In this document: positions 30,701 through 39,138 of the stretch, piece by piece | Layout of the letters: every line of letters begins with the position of its first letter | How positions within the stretch are numbered: the stretch's first letter is position 1 | Source: Polaribacter septentrionalilitoris | Lineage (GTDB): Bacteria > Bacteroidota > Bacteroidia > Flavobacteriales > Flavobacteriaceae | Length of the DNA stretch: 41,365 bases | Assembly (NCBI RefSeq): GCF_009832745.1 | Contig: NZ_VRMJ01000016.1 | Coordinates: 1 to 41,365 of the forward strand | Direction of reading: 5' to 3' | Made by a program: the position numbers and the translations under genes | Notes under the pieces: generated by a model | What the model saw: the letters and a program-made list of their open reading frames with translations, nothing else | What the model was told of the DNA's origin: nothing | Databases searched by the model: none

Positions 30701-31198
30701 ATGAAAGTATCTAAACTTTGGCTTTTTCTTTTTGTATTACCGCTATTGTCCTTTGTATCACATAAATATTATTTGAGTCTCACTGATATTAACTTTAAAA
30801 GTGAATCTAAATCTGTACAAATAATAATCAATGTTTTTATGGATGATATTGAAACAGCACTGAATAAAGATTACAATATTGATCTACAACTTACTACAAA
30901 AAAAGAATTGCAAAATAATGATGTTTATTTTAAAAAATATTTAAATCAAAAACTTCATTTAAAAATTAATAACATCCCTAAAACCTTTACTTACATTGGC
31001 AAAGAATATGATGGAGATTTAGTTTTTTTCTATTTAGAAATTCAAAATATAGAAAATATTGAAACCCTTGAAATTAAGAATACAATTTTAATGCATCATT
31101 TTCCAGACCAACAGAATCTTATTAAGCTAAAAGCTGGAAAAAAACATAAAAGTATTTTGTTAACAGCTAAAACTGATAAAGGTTTGTTAAAATTTTAA
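30701..31198 (+). CDS. DUF6702-like exported protein
   Basis: A 165-residue protein with an N-terminal hydrophobic signal (SKLWLFLFVLPLLSFVSH) and the start KYYLSLTDINFKSESKSVQI, which together resemble the DUF6702 family of flavobacterial exported proteins. Those are found next to M1 metallopeptidase genes, as here. The rest is beta-rich, with no catalytic motif. It lies 29 bases after paralogue 3 and 61 bases before the first M1 gene, so it probably belongs to the same transcription unit. The role is unknown. Confidence 0.75.
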   Translation: MKVSKLWLFLFVLPLLSFVSHKYYLSLTDINFKSESKSVQIIINVFMDDIETALNKDYNIDLQLTTKKELQNNDVYFKKYLNQKLHLKINNIPKTFTYIGKEYDGDLVFFYLEIQNIENIETLEIKNTILMHHFPDQQNLIKLKAGKKHKSILLTAKTDKGLLKF

Positions 31199-31259
31199 CT
31201 AATTTTAACTTTTTTACTCACTTATCCTTAATTTGCTTACAAATTCAAATTAAGTACAA

Positions 31260-33389
31260 ATGAAAAAATTCTCTTTATTCCTTTTTTCTATATTTTTTAT
31301 CATTGCAAGCGGGTTTGCTCAGGATAAAAATATAACCAAACAAGGTCACACTAACCAAAATAAGTTTAGACAACTTAAACAAGAGTTAGCTACACCTAAT
31401 AGTCAACGTACAGCATCTGGTGCACCTGGTGTAAACTACACACAACAAAAGGTAGATTACAAAATGAATATTATTTTAGATGATGACAAACAAAGAATTT
31501 CTGGTAGTGAAACAATAATCTATCATAATAACTCTAAAGACGAATTAGCGTATTTGTGGGTTCAGTTAGACCAAAATATGAGAGCTAAAGATTCTAAAAC
31601 TCCAGACATTAGTTCAGGAAAAATTAGAAAAAGTTTGTCTAAAAGTAGATTTGAAAGAAGTTATCCTAAAGAAAAATTTGATGGTGGATTTAACATTACA
31701 AGTGTAACCAATACAAATGGTAGTGAGTTGTCTCATACAATCAATCAAACCATGATGCGTATTAATTTACCACAACCTTTAGCATCTGGAGAAACTTTTT
31801 CATTTAATGTAAAATGGTGGTATAACATTAATAATCACAGAACTCAAGGAGGTCGTTCTGGTTTTGAGCATTTTGCAGAGAATGGAAACAACAATTATGT
31901 AATTGCTCAATTCTATCCAAGAATGTGTGTGTATGATAATGTAGAAGGATGGCAAAACGACCAATTTTGGGGAAGAAGTGAATTTGCTTTAGAATTCGGA
32001 GACTTTGACGTGAACATTACAGTACCAGCAGACCACATGTTGGGTGCAACAGGAGTTTTACAAAATGAAAAAGAAGTTTTATCTAAAACTGAATTAAGAC
32101 GATTAAAAAAAGCAAGAAAAACGTACGATAATCCAGTTGTTATTAGAACTCAAAAAGAAGCTATTAAATTAGAAAAAACAAAATCTAAGAAAACTAAAAC
32201 CTGGAAATTCAAAGCAACTAATGTTAGAGATTATGCTTTTGCTACCTCTAGAAAGTTTATTTGGGATGCCATGGCTGTAGATATTAATGGTAAAAATGTA
32301 ATGGCATATTCTCTATATTCTAAAGAGGCAAATCCATTATATGGCGATCATTCTACAAGAGCAGTAGCCCAAACCTTAAAAACGTATTCTAAATACACTT
32401 TTGATTATCCTTACCATAAAGCAATCTCTGTTGATGGACAAATGGGTATGGAATACCCACAAATTTGCTTTAATCCTGGAAGACCAAATCCTGATGGTAC
32501 CTATTCAGATAGAACAAAATATAGGATGATAAAAGTTACAATTCACGAAGTTGGACATAACTTTTTCCCTATGATTGTAAATTCTGATGAAAGACAATGG
32601 ACTTGGATGGATGAAGGATTAAACTCATACATGGAAATGTTAGCAGAATTAGACTACGACCCTAACTTTCCAATTACAAGAGGATATCCTAAAAATATTG
32701 TAAGATATATGGCTGGTGATCAATCTAGAATTGCTCCTATCATGTCTAAAGGTGATAATGTTTATAGTTTTGGTAACAACGCATATGGTAAACCTGCAAC
32801 CGCGCTTTGGATTTTAAGAGAAACCATTATGGGTAAAGAATTATTTGACCATGCTTTTAAAACATACTCTCAAAGATGGATGTTTAAACACCCTACTCCT
32901 GCAGATTTCTTTAGAACTATGGAAGATGCTTCTGGGGTTGACTTAGATTGGTTTTGGAGAGGATGGTTTTACACTACAGATGTAACAGACATAGGTATTA
33001 AAGATGTAAAGAAGTTTTATACCAAAGAAAATGGAGATAGAGTTAATTTTATAGAAGATACCACTCCAGGTTTATCTTTTGGAAAAGACAAAACAAAAGA
33101 GTCTAAGTATCACTATGAAATCACCTACAACAAACCAGGCGGATTAGTAATGCCAATTATTGTAAACTTTGATTATACAGATGGTACAAGTGAGCGAAAA
33201 GTATATCCAGCTCAAATATGGAGGTATAATGATAAAGAAGTTACTAAAGTTTTTTCTTCATCTAAAGAGGTTTCTAAAATTACAATAGACCCTAATCAAG
33301 AAACTGCTGATGTAGATACTTCTAATAATAGTTGGCCAAAACAAACTAAAAATAAGTTCGAAAAATTCAAACAGAAAGTTAAAGGATAA
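31260..33389 (+). CDS. M1-family zinc metallopeptidase, copy 1
   Basis: A 709-residue exported aminopeptidase-type enzyme (signal peptide KKFSLFLFSIFFIIASGFAQ). The zinc site is HEVGH at 429-433 with Glu452, an HExxH-x18-E arrangement, surrounded by GMEYPQ (the M1 exopeptidase-motif region) and WTWMDEGLNSYMEMLAE. The N-terminal segment KFRQLKQELATPNSQRTASG and the C-terminal tail SNNSWPKQTKNKFEKFKQK are shared with copy 2. It probably trims peptides in the periplasm or at the surface. No T9SS C-terminal domain is evident. A strong terminator follows. Confidence 0.93.
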   Translation: MKKFSLFLFSIFFIIASGFAQDKNITKQGHTNQNKFRQLKQELATPNSQRTASGAPGVNYTQQKVDYKMNIILDDDKQRISGSETIIYHNNSKDELAYLWVQLDQNMRAKDSKTPDISSGKIRKSLSKSRFERSYPKEKFDGGFNITSVTNTNGSELSHTINQTMMRINLPQPLASGETFSFNVKWWYNINNHRTQGGRSGFEHFAENGNNNYVIAQFYPRMCVYDNVEGWQNDQFWGRSEFALEFGDFDVNITVPADHMLGATGVLQNEKEVLSKTELRRLKKARKTYDNPVVIRTQKEAIKLEKTKSKKTKTWKFKATNVRDYAFATSRKFIWDAMAVDINGKNVMAYSLYSKEANPLYGDHSTRAVAQTLKTYSKYTFDYPYHKAISVDGQMGMEYPQICFNPGRPNPDGTYSDRTKYRMIKVTIHEVGHNFFPMIVNSDERQWTWMDEGLNSYMEMLAELDYDPNFPITRGYPKNIVRYMAGDQSRIAPIMSKGDNVYSFGNNAYGKPATALWILRETIMGKELFDHAFKTYSQRWMFKHPTPADFFRTMEDASGVDLDWFWRGWFYTTDVTDIGIKDVKKFYTKENGDRVNFIEDTTPGLSFGKDKTKESKYHYEITYNKPGGLVMPIIVNFDYTDGTSERKVYPAQIWRYNDKEVTKVFSSSKEVSKITIDPNQETADVDTSNNSWPKQTKNKFEKFKQKVKG

Positions 33390-33410
33390 TAAACACCAAT
33401 AATCAAAAAA

Positions 33411-33441
33411 AGCAGTAATTTAAAAAATTACTGCTTTTTTT
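33411..33441 (+). terminator. intrinsic terminator between the two M1 genes
   Basis: AGCAGTAATT (33411-33420) pairs with AATTACTGCT (33426-33435) and seven T follow. It shows that the two M1 genes are separate transcription units. Confidence 0.88.
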
Positions 33442-33527
33442 GTAAAGGTTTGTTAAAACTATCAAACTTTTAACAGAATTTTCTTAAATATCTTTAATTT
33501 TATACCAAAATAAATTCAATTCAATTC

Positions 33528-35729
33528 ATGAGAAAAATTATTCTTATAGCAATGTCAATTAGTTTGACATTTGTTTCTTTTTCGCAAGAAAAACAGAAGA
33601 AAGAAACGCAAAAAGGACACACAGACCATAACAAATTTCGACAAATGAAAGATGTTTTGGCTACACCAAACGATCAAAGAACAGCTTCTGGAGCTCCTGG
33701 TCACCAATACACGCAACAAAAAGTGGATTATATAATGGATATTCGTTTGGAAGAAAGTACAAACAAAATATATGGTGATGAAGAAATCACGTACCATAAT
33801 AATTCTAAAGATGTTTTAGATTATTTATGGGTACAATTAGATCAGAATATGAGAGCTGATGACTCTAAGACACCTTTAACAAAACCTTCTAAAAATGTTT
33901 CTGCTTACTTAACTCCAAAAAACTTTAAAAGTACATATTTAAAAGAAGGTAAAGGTTTTGGTTTTAATATTGAGGAGGTTAAAACAAATGGAAGACCCTT
34001 AAAATATTTTATTAACAGAACAATGATGCGTGTAGATTTACCAAGTCCATTAAAACCTGGGGCTAAATTTAAATTTAGAATTAAATGGAACTACAAAATC
34101 AACAATTCTGTAAAAGATGGTGGTAGATCTGGTTTTGAAGATTTTCCTGATGGAAACAAAAACTATACCATTGCTCAGTTTTTTCCAAGATTAGCAGTAT
34201 ATGATAATGTAGAAGGGTGGCAAAATATGCAATTCTGGGGACGTTCAGAATGGGCTTTAGAATTTGGTGACTATGATGTAAAAATAACTGTTCCTGCAGA
34301 TCATATTATGGAAGCTTCTGGCGAGTTACAAAATGAACGAAACGTACTAACTAAAGAACAACGCAAGCGTTATGAAAAAGCGAGAAATTCTTTTAAAGAT
34401 CCTGTGTTAATTGTTACTCAAGAAGAAGCTGAAAAGAACGAAAAAGGTAGTACTACAAAAACAAAAACTTGGCATTTTAAAGCAGATATGGTTAGAGATT
34501 TTGCTTTTGCTACTTCTAGAAAATACATTTGGGATGCTATGGCTGTAAATATTAACGGAAAAACTGTTATGGCTACTTCTTTATATCCTAAAGAAGGAAA
34601 TCCTTTATGGGAAAAACATTCAACAAGAGTGGTTGCCAATACTTTAGAAGAGTATTCTAAAATTACATTCGATTATCCTTATCCAAAAGCCGTTTCTGTT
34701 CATGCTAAAAGACAAGGAATGGAATACCCGATGATTTGTTTTAACTATGGTAGACCTAACGAAGACGGAACTTATTCTGATAGAGTAAAATATGGAATGA
34801 TTGGTGTAATTACTCATGAAGTAGGTCACAACTTTTTTCCTATGATTGTAAATTCTGATGAAAGACAATGGACATGGATGGATGAAGGTTTAAATTCTTT
34901 TGTTGAAATGTTAGCAGAAGAAGATTATGACCCTAAACATCCTTTAAGAGGTTTGCCTAAAAAAATTGTACGTTACATGGGAGGAGATCAGAGTAATTTA
35001 TCTCCAATAATGTCTCAAGGAGATTATGTAAAACAATTTGGACCAAATGCTTATACAAAACCTGCAGCTGGTTTATATATGTTACGTCATACTATTATGG
35101 GACCTGAATTATTTGACCATGCTTTTAGAACGTATTCAAAAAGATGGATGTTTAAACACCCTACTCCTTCAGATTTCTTTAGATCTATGGAAGATGCTTC
35201 TGCAATGGATTTAGATTGGTTTTGGAGAGGTTGGTTTTACACAACTGATGTAACAGATATTGGTATTAAAAGTGTTAAACCATTGTACTTAACAGACAAG
35301 CCAAGTGAAAGAGTTTCAAAACTTAAAAAACAATACAAACAATATTTTGATAATTTAGGAGATTTAGTTTACATCACTGATAAAAAAGAAGAAGCAAATC
35401 CTAAAGCTATGGATAAATATGTTGATGCTGGCACTGAAATTCCTAGCTATATCTATGCAGTAGAATTTGAAAAACCAGGAGGTCTAGTAATGCCTTTAAT
35501 TGTTGAATTGACTTATGCAGATGGAACTACAGAAAAACAAACCTTTCCTGCACAAATTTGGATGAAGAATGATAAAAGTGTTAAAAGAGTTTTTTCTTCA
35601 ACAAAAGAAATTAAAAGTATTGTTGTAGATCCTAACTTAGAAACTGCTGATGTAGATTTATCTAATAATAGTTGGCCTAAAAAACAAACCAATAAGTTTG
35701 AAGACTTTAAAAATAAGACAAAAGGATAA
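33528..35729 (+). CDS. M1-family zinc metallopeptidase, copy 2
   Basis: A 733-residue paralogue of the preceding gene (signal peptide RKIILIAMSISLTFVSFSQ). HEVGH is at 430-434 and Glu453 completes HExxH-x18-E; GMEYPMICFNYGRPNEDG and WMDEGLNSFVEMLAEED match copy 1. It differs by a C-terminal insertion of about 35 residues (starting near KPSERVSKLKKQYKQYFD) before the shared ending. The pair arose by tandem duplication. A TATCTTTA sequence about 30 bases upstream resembles a -7 box, with one mismatch. Peptide substrates are unknown. Confidence 0.92.
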   Translation: MRKIILIAMSISLTFVSFSQEKQKKETQKGHTDHNKFRQMKDVLATPNDQRTASGAPGHQYTQQKVDYIMDIRLEESTNKIYGDEEITYHNNSKDVLDYLWVQLDQNMRADDSKTPLTKPSKNVSAYLTPKNFKSTYLKEGKGFGFNIEEVKTNGRPLKYFINRTMMRVDLPSPLKPGAKFKFRIKWNYKINNSVKDGGRSGFEDFPDGNKNYTIAQFFPRLAVYDNVEGWQNMQFWGRSEWALEFGDYDVKITVPADHIMEASGELQNERNVLTKEQRKRYEKARNSFKDPVLIVTQEEAEKNEKGSTTKTKTWHFKADMVRDFAFATSRKYIWDAMAVNINGKTVMATSLYPKEGNPLWEKHSTRVVANTLEEYSKITFDYPYPKAVSVHAKRQGMEYPMICFNYGRPNEDGTYSDRVKYGMIGVITHEVGHNFFPMIVNSDERQWTWMDEGLNSFVEMLAEEDYDPKHPLRGLPKKIVRYMGGDQSNLSPIMSQGDYVKQFGPNAYTKPAAGLYMLRHTIMGPELFDHAFRTYSKRWMFKHPTPSDFFRSMEDASAMDLDWFWRGWFYTTDVTDIGIKSVKPLYLTDKPSERVSKLKKQYKQYFDNLGDLVYITDKKEEANPKAMDKYVDAGTEIPSYIYAVEFEKPGGLVMPLIVELTYADGTTEKQTFPAQIWMKNDKSVKRVFSSTKEIKSIVVDPNLETADVDLSNNSWPKKQTNKFEDFKNKTKG

Positions 35730-35738
35730 AAATATAAA

Positions 35739-35767
35739 AACCTCGAAGAAATTCGAGGTTTTGTTTT
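35739..35767. terminator. bidirectional terminator (M1 copy 2 / PlsC-like gene)
   Basis: AACCTCGAA (35739-35747) pairs perfectly with TTCGAGGTT (35752-35760), with A-rich sequence to the left and a T-rich run to the right. It serves both converging genes. Confidence 0.88.
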
Positions 35768-36583
35768 TTAACTCCAAAACTCACGTTTTTTATTGAGTTT
35801 TTCTTCTTCTTTTATATATTCTTCTGCTTCTTTAGGAGAAAGTACTTTTAAAAAAGAAGGATGTTGTTCTATAGCGTATTCTATTTTAGTAACAATAGCT
35901 GCAATATCTTCGTTTTCATAATCAATATCCAAAGGCTCTTTAATCACCATAGATTGTAAAACATTTTTTCTTTTAATATTTAAACCTTTTTTATCAAAAG
36001 AACGTCTGAAACCATCTATTACAATAGGAACTACTATAGGCTTATAGGTTTTTATTAAGTGAGCTGTACCTCTTCTAATAGGTTTAAACGGTGTTGTTGT
36101 TCCTTGCGGAAAAGTTATTACCCAACCATCATCAATAGCTTTACCAATATTAGAAATATCTGAGTTTTTAACTTGTCTGTTTACATTTTTACCTGCTGCT
36201 CTCCATGTTCTATCAATAGAAACAGAGCCTGTATAGGCAAATATTTTGGGCAATAAACCAGAACGCATTGTTTCTCCAGCAGCAACATAGTAAACATTTA
36301 ATTTTGGATTCCAAATGTAACCTACATTTTTAATGTTATCATCTCTCCCTTTTAATGAAGCATTAAACACATGTAACATTGCTGCAACATCTGCAAAATA
36401 GGTCTGATGATTAGAGATAAACAATACTTTTTTATCTGGTAAGTTTCTTAAGATTTCAGAACCTTCTATTTGTAAGCTATTAAAACTTCTATATCTACTA
36501 TGAGATATAATTCCTAGTATTCTTATGAGCCACTTTTTAAGAATTAAATAGTGTCCAAATGGATTCCTTTTAAATAAGGGCAT
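35768..36583 (-). CDS. PlsC-like 1-acyl-glycerol-phosphate acyltransferase family protein
   Basis: A 271-residue membrane-associated acyltransferase (hydrophobic N-terminus HYLILKKWLIRILGIIS). The PlsC motifs are present but altered. Motif I reads NHQTYFAD (His59, Asp65), which is H-x5-D instead of the canonical H-x4-D, and motif III reads FPQGTTTPF (158-166) where most members have FPEGTRS. The remainder (IVVPIVIDGFRRSFDKKG) is family-like. It probably acylates a lipid in phospholipid or specialised lipid synthesis; activity may differ from PlsC. It lies downstream of the NUDIX gene with its own -7 box at the NUDIX stop codon. Confidence 0.82.
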   Translation of the reverse strand: MPLFKRNPFGHYLILKKWLIRILGIISHSRYRSFNSLQIEGSEILRNLPDKKVLFISNHQTYFADVAAMLHVFNASLKGRDDNIKNVGYIWNPKLNVYYVAAGETMRSGLLPKIFAYTGSVSIDRTWRAAGKNVNRQVKNSDISNIGKAIDDGWVITFPQGTTTPFKPIRRGTAHLIKTYKPIVVPIVIDGFRRSFDKKGLNIKRKNVLQSMVIKEPLDIDYENEDIAAIVTKIEYAIEQHPSFLKVLSPKEAEEYIKEEEKLNKKREFWS

Positions 36584-36619
36584 TTAGTTATTGTTTTACT
36601 TGGTTTGAGGGCTAAATTA

Positions 36620-36627
36620 CAAAACTA
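36620..36627 (-). promoter_or_regulatory. -7 promoter box (TAGTTTTG) of the PlsC-like gene
   Basis: TAGTTTTG on the minus strand matches TAnnTTTG and overlaps the stop codon of the NUDIX gene, 36 bases before the PlsC-like ATG. It may give this gene separate expression from the NUDIX gene. Confidence 0.45.
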
Positions 36628-37266
36628 TTTAGAAAAGTTAGACTGAATTAATTCTTTAATTTCAGAAAGCATCATAGCTGTTGCACCCCATACAATATAA
36701 TCATTTAATTTAAAACAAGGCACTTTTGCATTTTTCATATAAGAAGTGTTCATGGTAACCGTTGTTAATGATGCATCGTTTAATAAATCAGACAATCTGA
36801 CTTTTATTAATGTTTCTACTTCATGATTGGATAAAAACTGAGGTTCTTCATTAACAAATCCTAAAAATGGTGTTGCTAAAAAATTACTAGGTGGAATATA
36901 AACGTCTGTCAGTTCTTTAAAAACTTGAACAGATTTGGGGTGAATTGCTACTTCCTCAAAAGCTTCTCTTAGTGCAGTTTCTTTTAAATTTTTATCTTTT
37001 TTTTCTATTTTACCTCCTGGAAAACTAATTTGTGCAGAATGTGTTCCTTTATAACTTGCTCTTTGAGTTAATAAAAAAGTTGTTTCGTTTTTATTGTTCG
37101 GATAAAAAAGCACCAAAACTGCTGCTTTTCTGGGATTATTTGCTCTAATTTTATCAGCATCATATCTTAAGCGTAATTTGGGTGCCATTTTAAATTGCAC
37201 ATCTAACCCACCTAATTTAGTTTTTTCTAATTGCTTAATTTTTTGTGTAAAATCATTAAAATTCAC
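36625..37266 (-). CDS. NUDIX hydrolase, CoA-pyrophosphatase type
   Basis: A 213-residue cytosolic hydrolase. FPGGKIEKKDKNLKETALRE and then AFEEVAIH form the NUDIX helix-loop-helix, and the preceding LTQRASYKGTHSAQISFPGG matches the CoA/coenzyme pyrophosphatase subgroup, which cleaves CoA to 4'-phosphopantetheine and 3',5'-ADP. The start codon is GTG at 37266 (NFNDFTQKIKQLEK...), as no in-frame ATG lies upstream; the next Met is near residue 27. The PlsC-like gene follows 41 bases later. Confidence 0.87.
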   Translation of the reverse strand: MNFNDFTQKIKQLEKTKLGGLDVQFKMAPKLRLRYDADKIRANNPRKAAVLVLFYPNNKNETTFLLTQRASYKGTHSAQISFPGGKIEKKDKNLKETALREAFEEVAIHPKSVQVFKELTDVYIPPSNFLATPFLGFVNEEPQFLSNHEVETLIKVRLSDLLNDASLTTVTMNTSYMKNAKVPCFKLNDYIVWGATAMMLSEIKELIQSNFSK

Positions 37267-37360
37267 GAGAAAAATTTATTTTTAACAAACTTATGAATCC
37301 ACTTTTAAAATACCCATTATTTGGTAAGAATTTTGATTTAATCCAACTAATAAAAAAAAG

Positions 37361-37630
37361 ATGAGTAAAAAATATAAAAAATTAGCTTTAAGTTTGGTTT
37401 TAGATGCCATTGGCCTGGTTCCGATTCCTTTTTTTGATGTGATTTGGGCACCTTTTTCTGGTTATATTATGACTAAAATGTACAAAGGAAAAGAAGGGAA
37501 AATTGCAGGTATTGTAAGTTTAATCGAAGAAATTATTCCATTTTCTGATATTGTACCAACCTTTACAATTATGTGGATTTACACCTACATTATTAACAAA
37601 GAAAGAGTTCAAGAAATTGTAGGAAATTAA
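37361..37630 (+). CDS. small membrane protein of unknown function (89 aa)
   Basis: An 89-residue protein with two or three hydrophobic segments: LSLVLDAIGLVPIPFFDVIW with a Pro/Phe-rich turn, a central amphipathic GKIAGIVSLIEEIIPFSDIV, and FTIMWIYTYII, ending in a charged tail. The pattern recurs in flavobacterial small membrane proteins, but I can name no family. It starts at ATG 37361 and ends only two bases before the convergent gene's stop codon, so transcription from both sides meets there. Confidence 0.75.
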   Translation: MSKKYKKLALSLVLDAIGLVPIPFFDVIWAPFSGYIMTKMYKGKEGKIAGIVSLIEEIIPFSDIVPTFTIMWIYTYIINKERVQEIVGN

Positions 37631-37632
37631 CC

Positions 37633-37938
37633 TTATTTTTTAAACAAGAAACCTAAACCCAATCTCGATAAAAACTTCTTTTCAAACCCCCAAAAGAATT
37701 TAAACTGACCAAATACCCAACCTACAATAGGTAACGTTAATTGGTATATTGGAAAAATAAGTAAAATTCTTAAGGGCCAATAAATCCAACCAGAAATTGT
37801 TTCTGGGTTTAAGCCTAAAAAATTAGTAATTGGCTTTGCAACCCAAGCTGCAAAAGAACCATTGACAGCAAATGCGCAAAAAATAAAAAAGATTGCCCAA
37901 TTACTTTCTATTCCCCAACGTTTTTTTAGTTTTTCCAT
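37633..37938 (-). CDS. DUF6787-like membrane protein (101 aa)
   Basis: A 101-residue membrane protein (MEKLKKRWGIESNWAIFFIF ... WIYWPLRILLIFPIYQLTLP) with two or three helices, rich in Trp and Phe. The KRWGIESNWAIFFIF opening resembles the DUF6787 family of Bacteroidetes; the name is from memory. It begins six bases after the lgt stop, so it is probably part of the lgt transcript. The function is unknown. Confidence 0.78.
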   Translation of the reverse strand: MEKLKKRWGIESNWAIFFIFCAFAVNGSFAAWVAKPITNFLGLNPETISGWIYWPLRILLIFPIYQLTLPIVGWVFGQFKFFWGFEKKFLSRLGLGFLFKK

Positions 37939-37944
37939 TAATTT

Positions 37945-38778
37945 TTATGCTTCTTTTTTTGATGTTCTAAACATTAACCAAATTCCTATTAAAACTAATG
38001 GAATACTTAAAACTTGCCCTGTATTTAACGGACTAAAAAACCATTCTTCACCACGTTGTTGCACTTGAGGCTCTTTTAGAAATTCAATTACAAATCGTAA
38101 CGACCAAAGTACCACCATAAACAAACCAAATAAGAAACCTGTTTGATTCTTTTTATCCGTTTTCCAATATAAATACCACATTGCAAAAAACAACGCTAAA
38201 TAACTAAATGCTTCGTATAATTGTGTTGGATGTCTTGGAACAGTTTCTCCTGCTGCTTTAAAAATTACTCCAAAGTTAGAACCAGTTTCTTTTCCGTAAA
38301 TCTCTGAATTGAAAAAGTTTCCAAAACGGATAAAGAAACCTGCTAATGCAACCATAATCCCTAATCGATCTAAAATAAATAACCATGGTTTGTGTAAGTG
38401 TTTCTTAGCATAAAAATACATTGCAATAGGAATTGCTATTGCAGCCCCATGACTTGCGAAACCAGTAAATCCAGTAAACTTCCAAGAACCATTAACTTGT
38501 TTAAATGGTAAAATAATTTCTAATAAATGGTTTTGATAATAATCCCAACTATAAAAGAAAACATCTCCTAAACGCATACCAATTAGCATAGAAACAAAAA
38601 CATACATAAAAATTGTGTCTAACTTCTCAAGTGGAATTTTATCTTCAATATAGATTTTTTTCATCAATCGTAAGCCTAATAAAAAGGCAGCTACAAACAT
38701 TAAACTATACCAACGAATGGTAAAAAATCCTAGATCTATTCCTAATGAAGGATCCCAAGTGATTGCTAAAAAGCTCAT
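37945..38778 (-). CDS. lgt: prolipoprotein diacylglyceryl transferase
   Basis: Lgt transfers a diacylglyceryl group to the lipobox cysteine of prolipoproteins in the inner membrane. This is the first step of the lipidation expected for lipoproteins in this window. The 277-residue protein has seven or so membrane segments. Key pieces are FTGFASHGAAIAIPIAMYFY (conserved His), FFIRFGNFFNSEIYG (Arg and the GN signature) and PRHPTQLYEAFSYL. The start is ATG 38778. It follows yidD after 90 bases that contain an inverted repeat, and probably continues in the same transcription unit into the DUF6787-like gene. Confidence 0.96.
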   Translation of the reverse strand: MSFLAITWDPSLGIDLGFFTIRWYSLMFVAAFLLGLRLMKKIYIEDKIPLEKLDTIFMYVFVSMLIGMRLGDVFFYSWDYYQNHLLEIILPFKQVNGSWKFTGFTGFASHGAAIAIPIAMYFYAKKHLHKPWLFILDRLGIMVALAGFFIRFGNFFNSEIYGKETGSNFGVIFKAAGETVPRHPTQLYEAFSYLALFFAMWYLYWKTDKKNQTGFLFGLFMVVLWSLRFVIEFLKEPQVQQRGEEWFFSPLNTGQVLSIPLVLIGIWLMFRTSKKEA

Positions 38779-38793
38779 ATTTTATGTATTTCT

Positions 38794-38863
38794 TGTCATT
38801 GCGAATGTAATGAAGCAATTTTTATTATAAGAAGATTACTTCATGATTCTTCTTGGTAATGAC
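38794..38863. repeat. dispersed imperfect palindrome (TCATTGCGA type)
   Basis: TGTCATTGCGAATGTAATGA on the left is imperfectly complementary to the sequence ending ATGATTCTTCTTGGTAATGACG on the right in a 70-base unit between yidD and lgt. The TCATTGCGA...TGACG core resembles palindromic repeats found scattered in many Bacteroidota genomes; that association is from memory. The copy is degenerate. Confidence 0.55.
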
Positions 38864-38868
38864 GTTAA

Positions 38869-39138
38869 TTATTTCTTTTTTTCTGGAACAGGATCATAAC
38901 CACTTCCTCCCCAGGGATGACAACTAAAAATTCTTTTTAATGCCAACCATCCCCCAGAAAATAAACCATGTTTTTGTAATGCCTCAATAGTATAATGCGA
39001 ACAAGTTGGACTATATCTACAAGTTGCTGGTGTAAAAGGCGAAATTGCTGTTTGATAAAAACGAACCAACAAAATAAATGGATATGACAAGATTTTTTTC
39101 AATTTAATTGATTGAAAAAGTTGTTCCTTCTTTGCCAT
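38869..39138 (-). CDS. yidD: membrane protein insertion efficiency factor YidD
   Basis: An 89-residue amphipathic protein that assists YidC in membrane-protein insertion. The motifs are [31 protein letters not shown] and [15 protein letters not shown]. The start ATG 39138 lies 35 bases inside the 3' end of cysS, so it is translated from the same mRNA and probably coupled. No other in-frame Met is available further downstream. Confidence 0.93.
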   Translation of the reverse strand: MAKKEQLFQSIKLKKILSYPFILLVRFYQTAISPFTPATCRYSPTCSHYTIEALQKHGLFSGGWLALKRIFSCHPWGGSGYDPVPEKKK

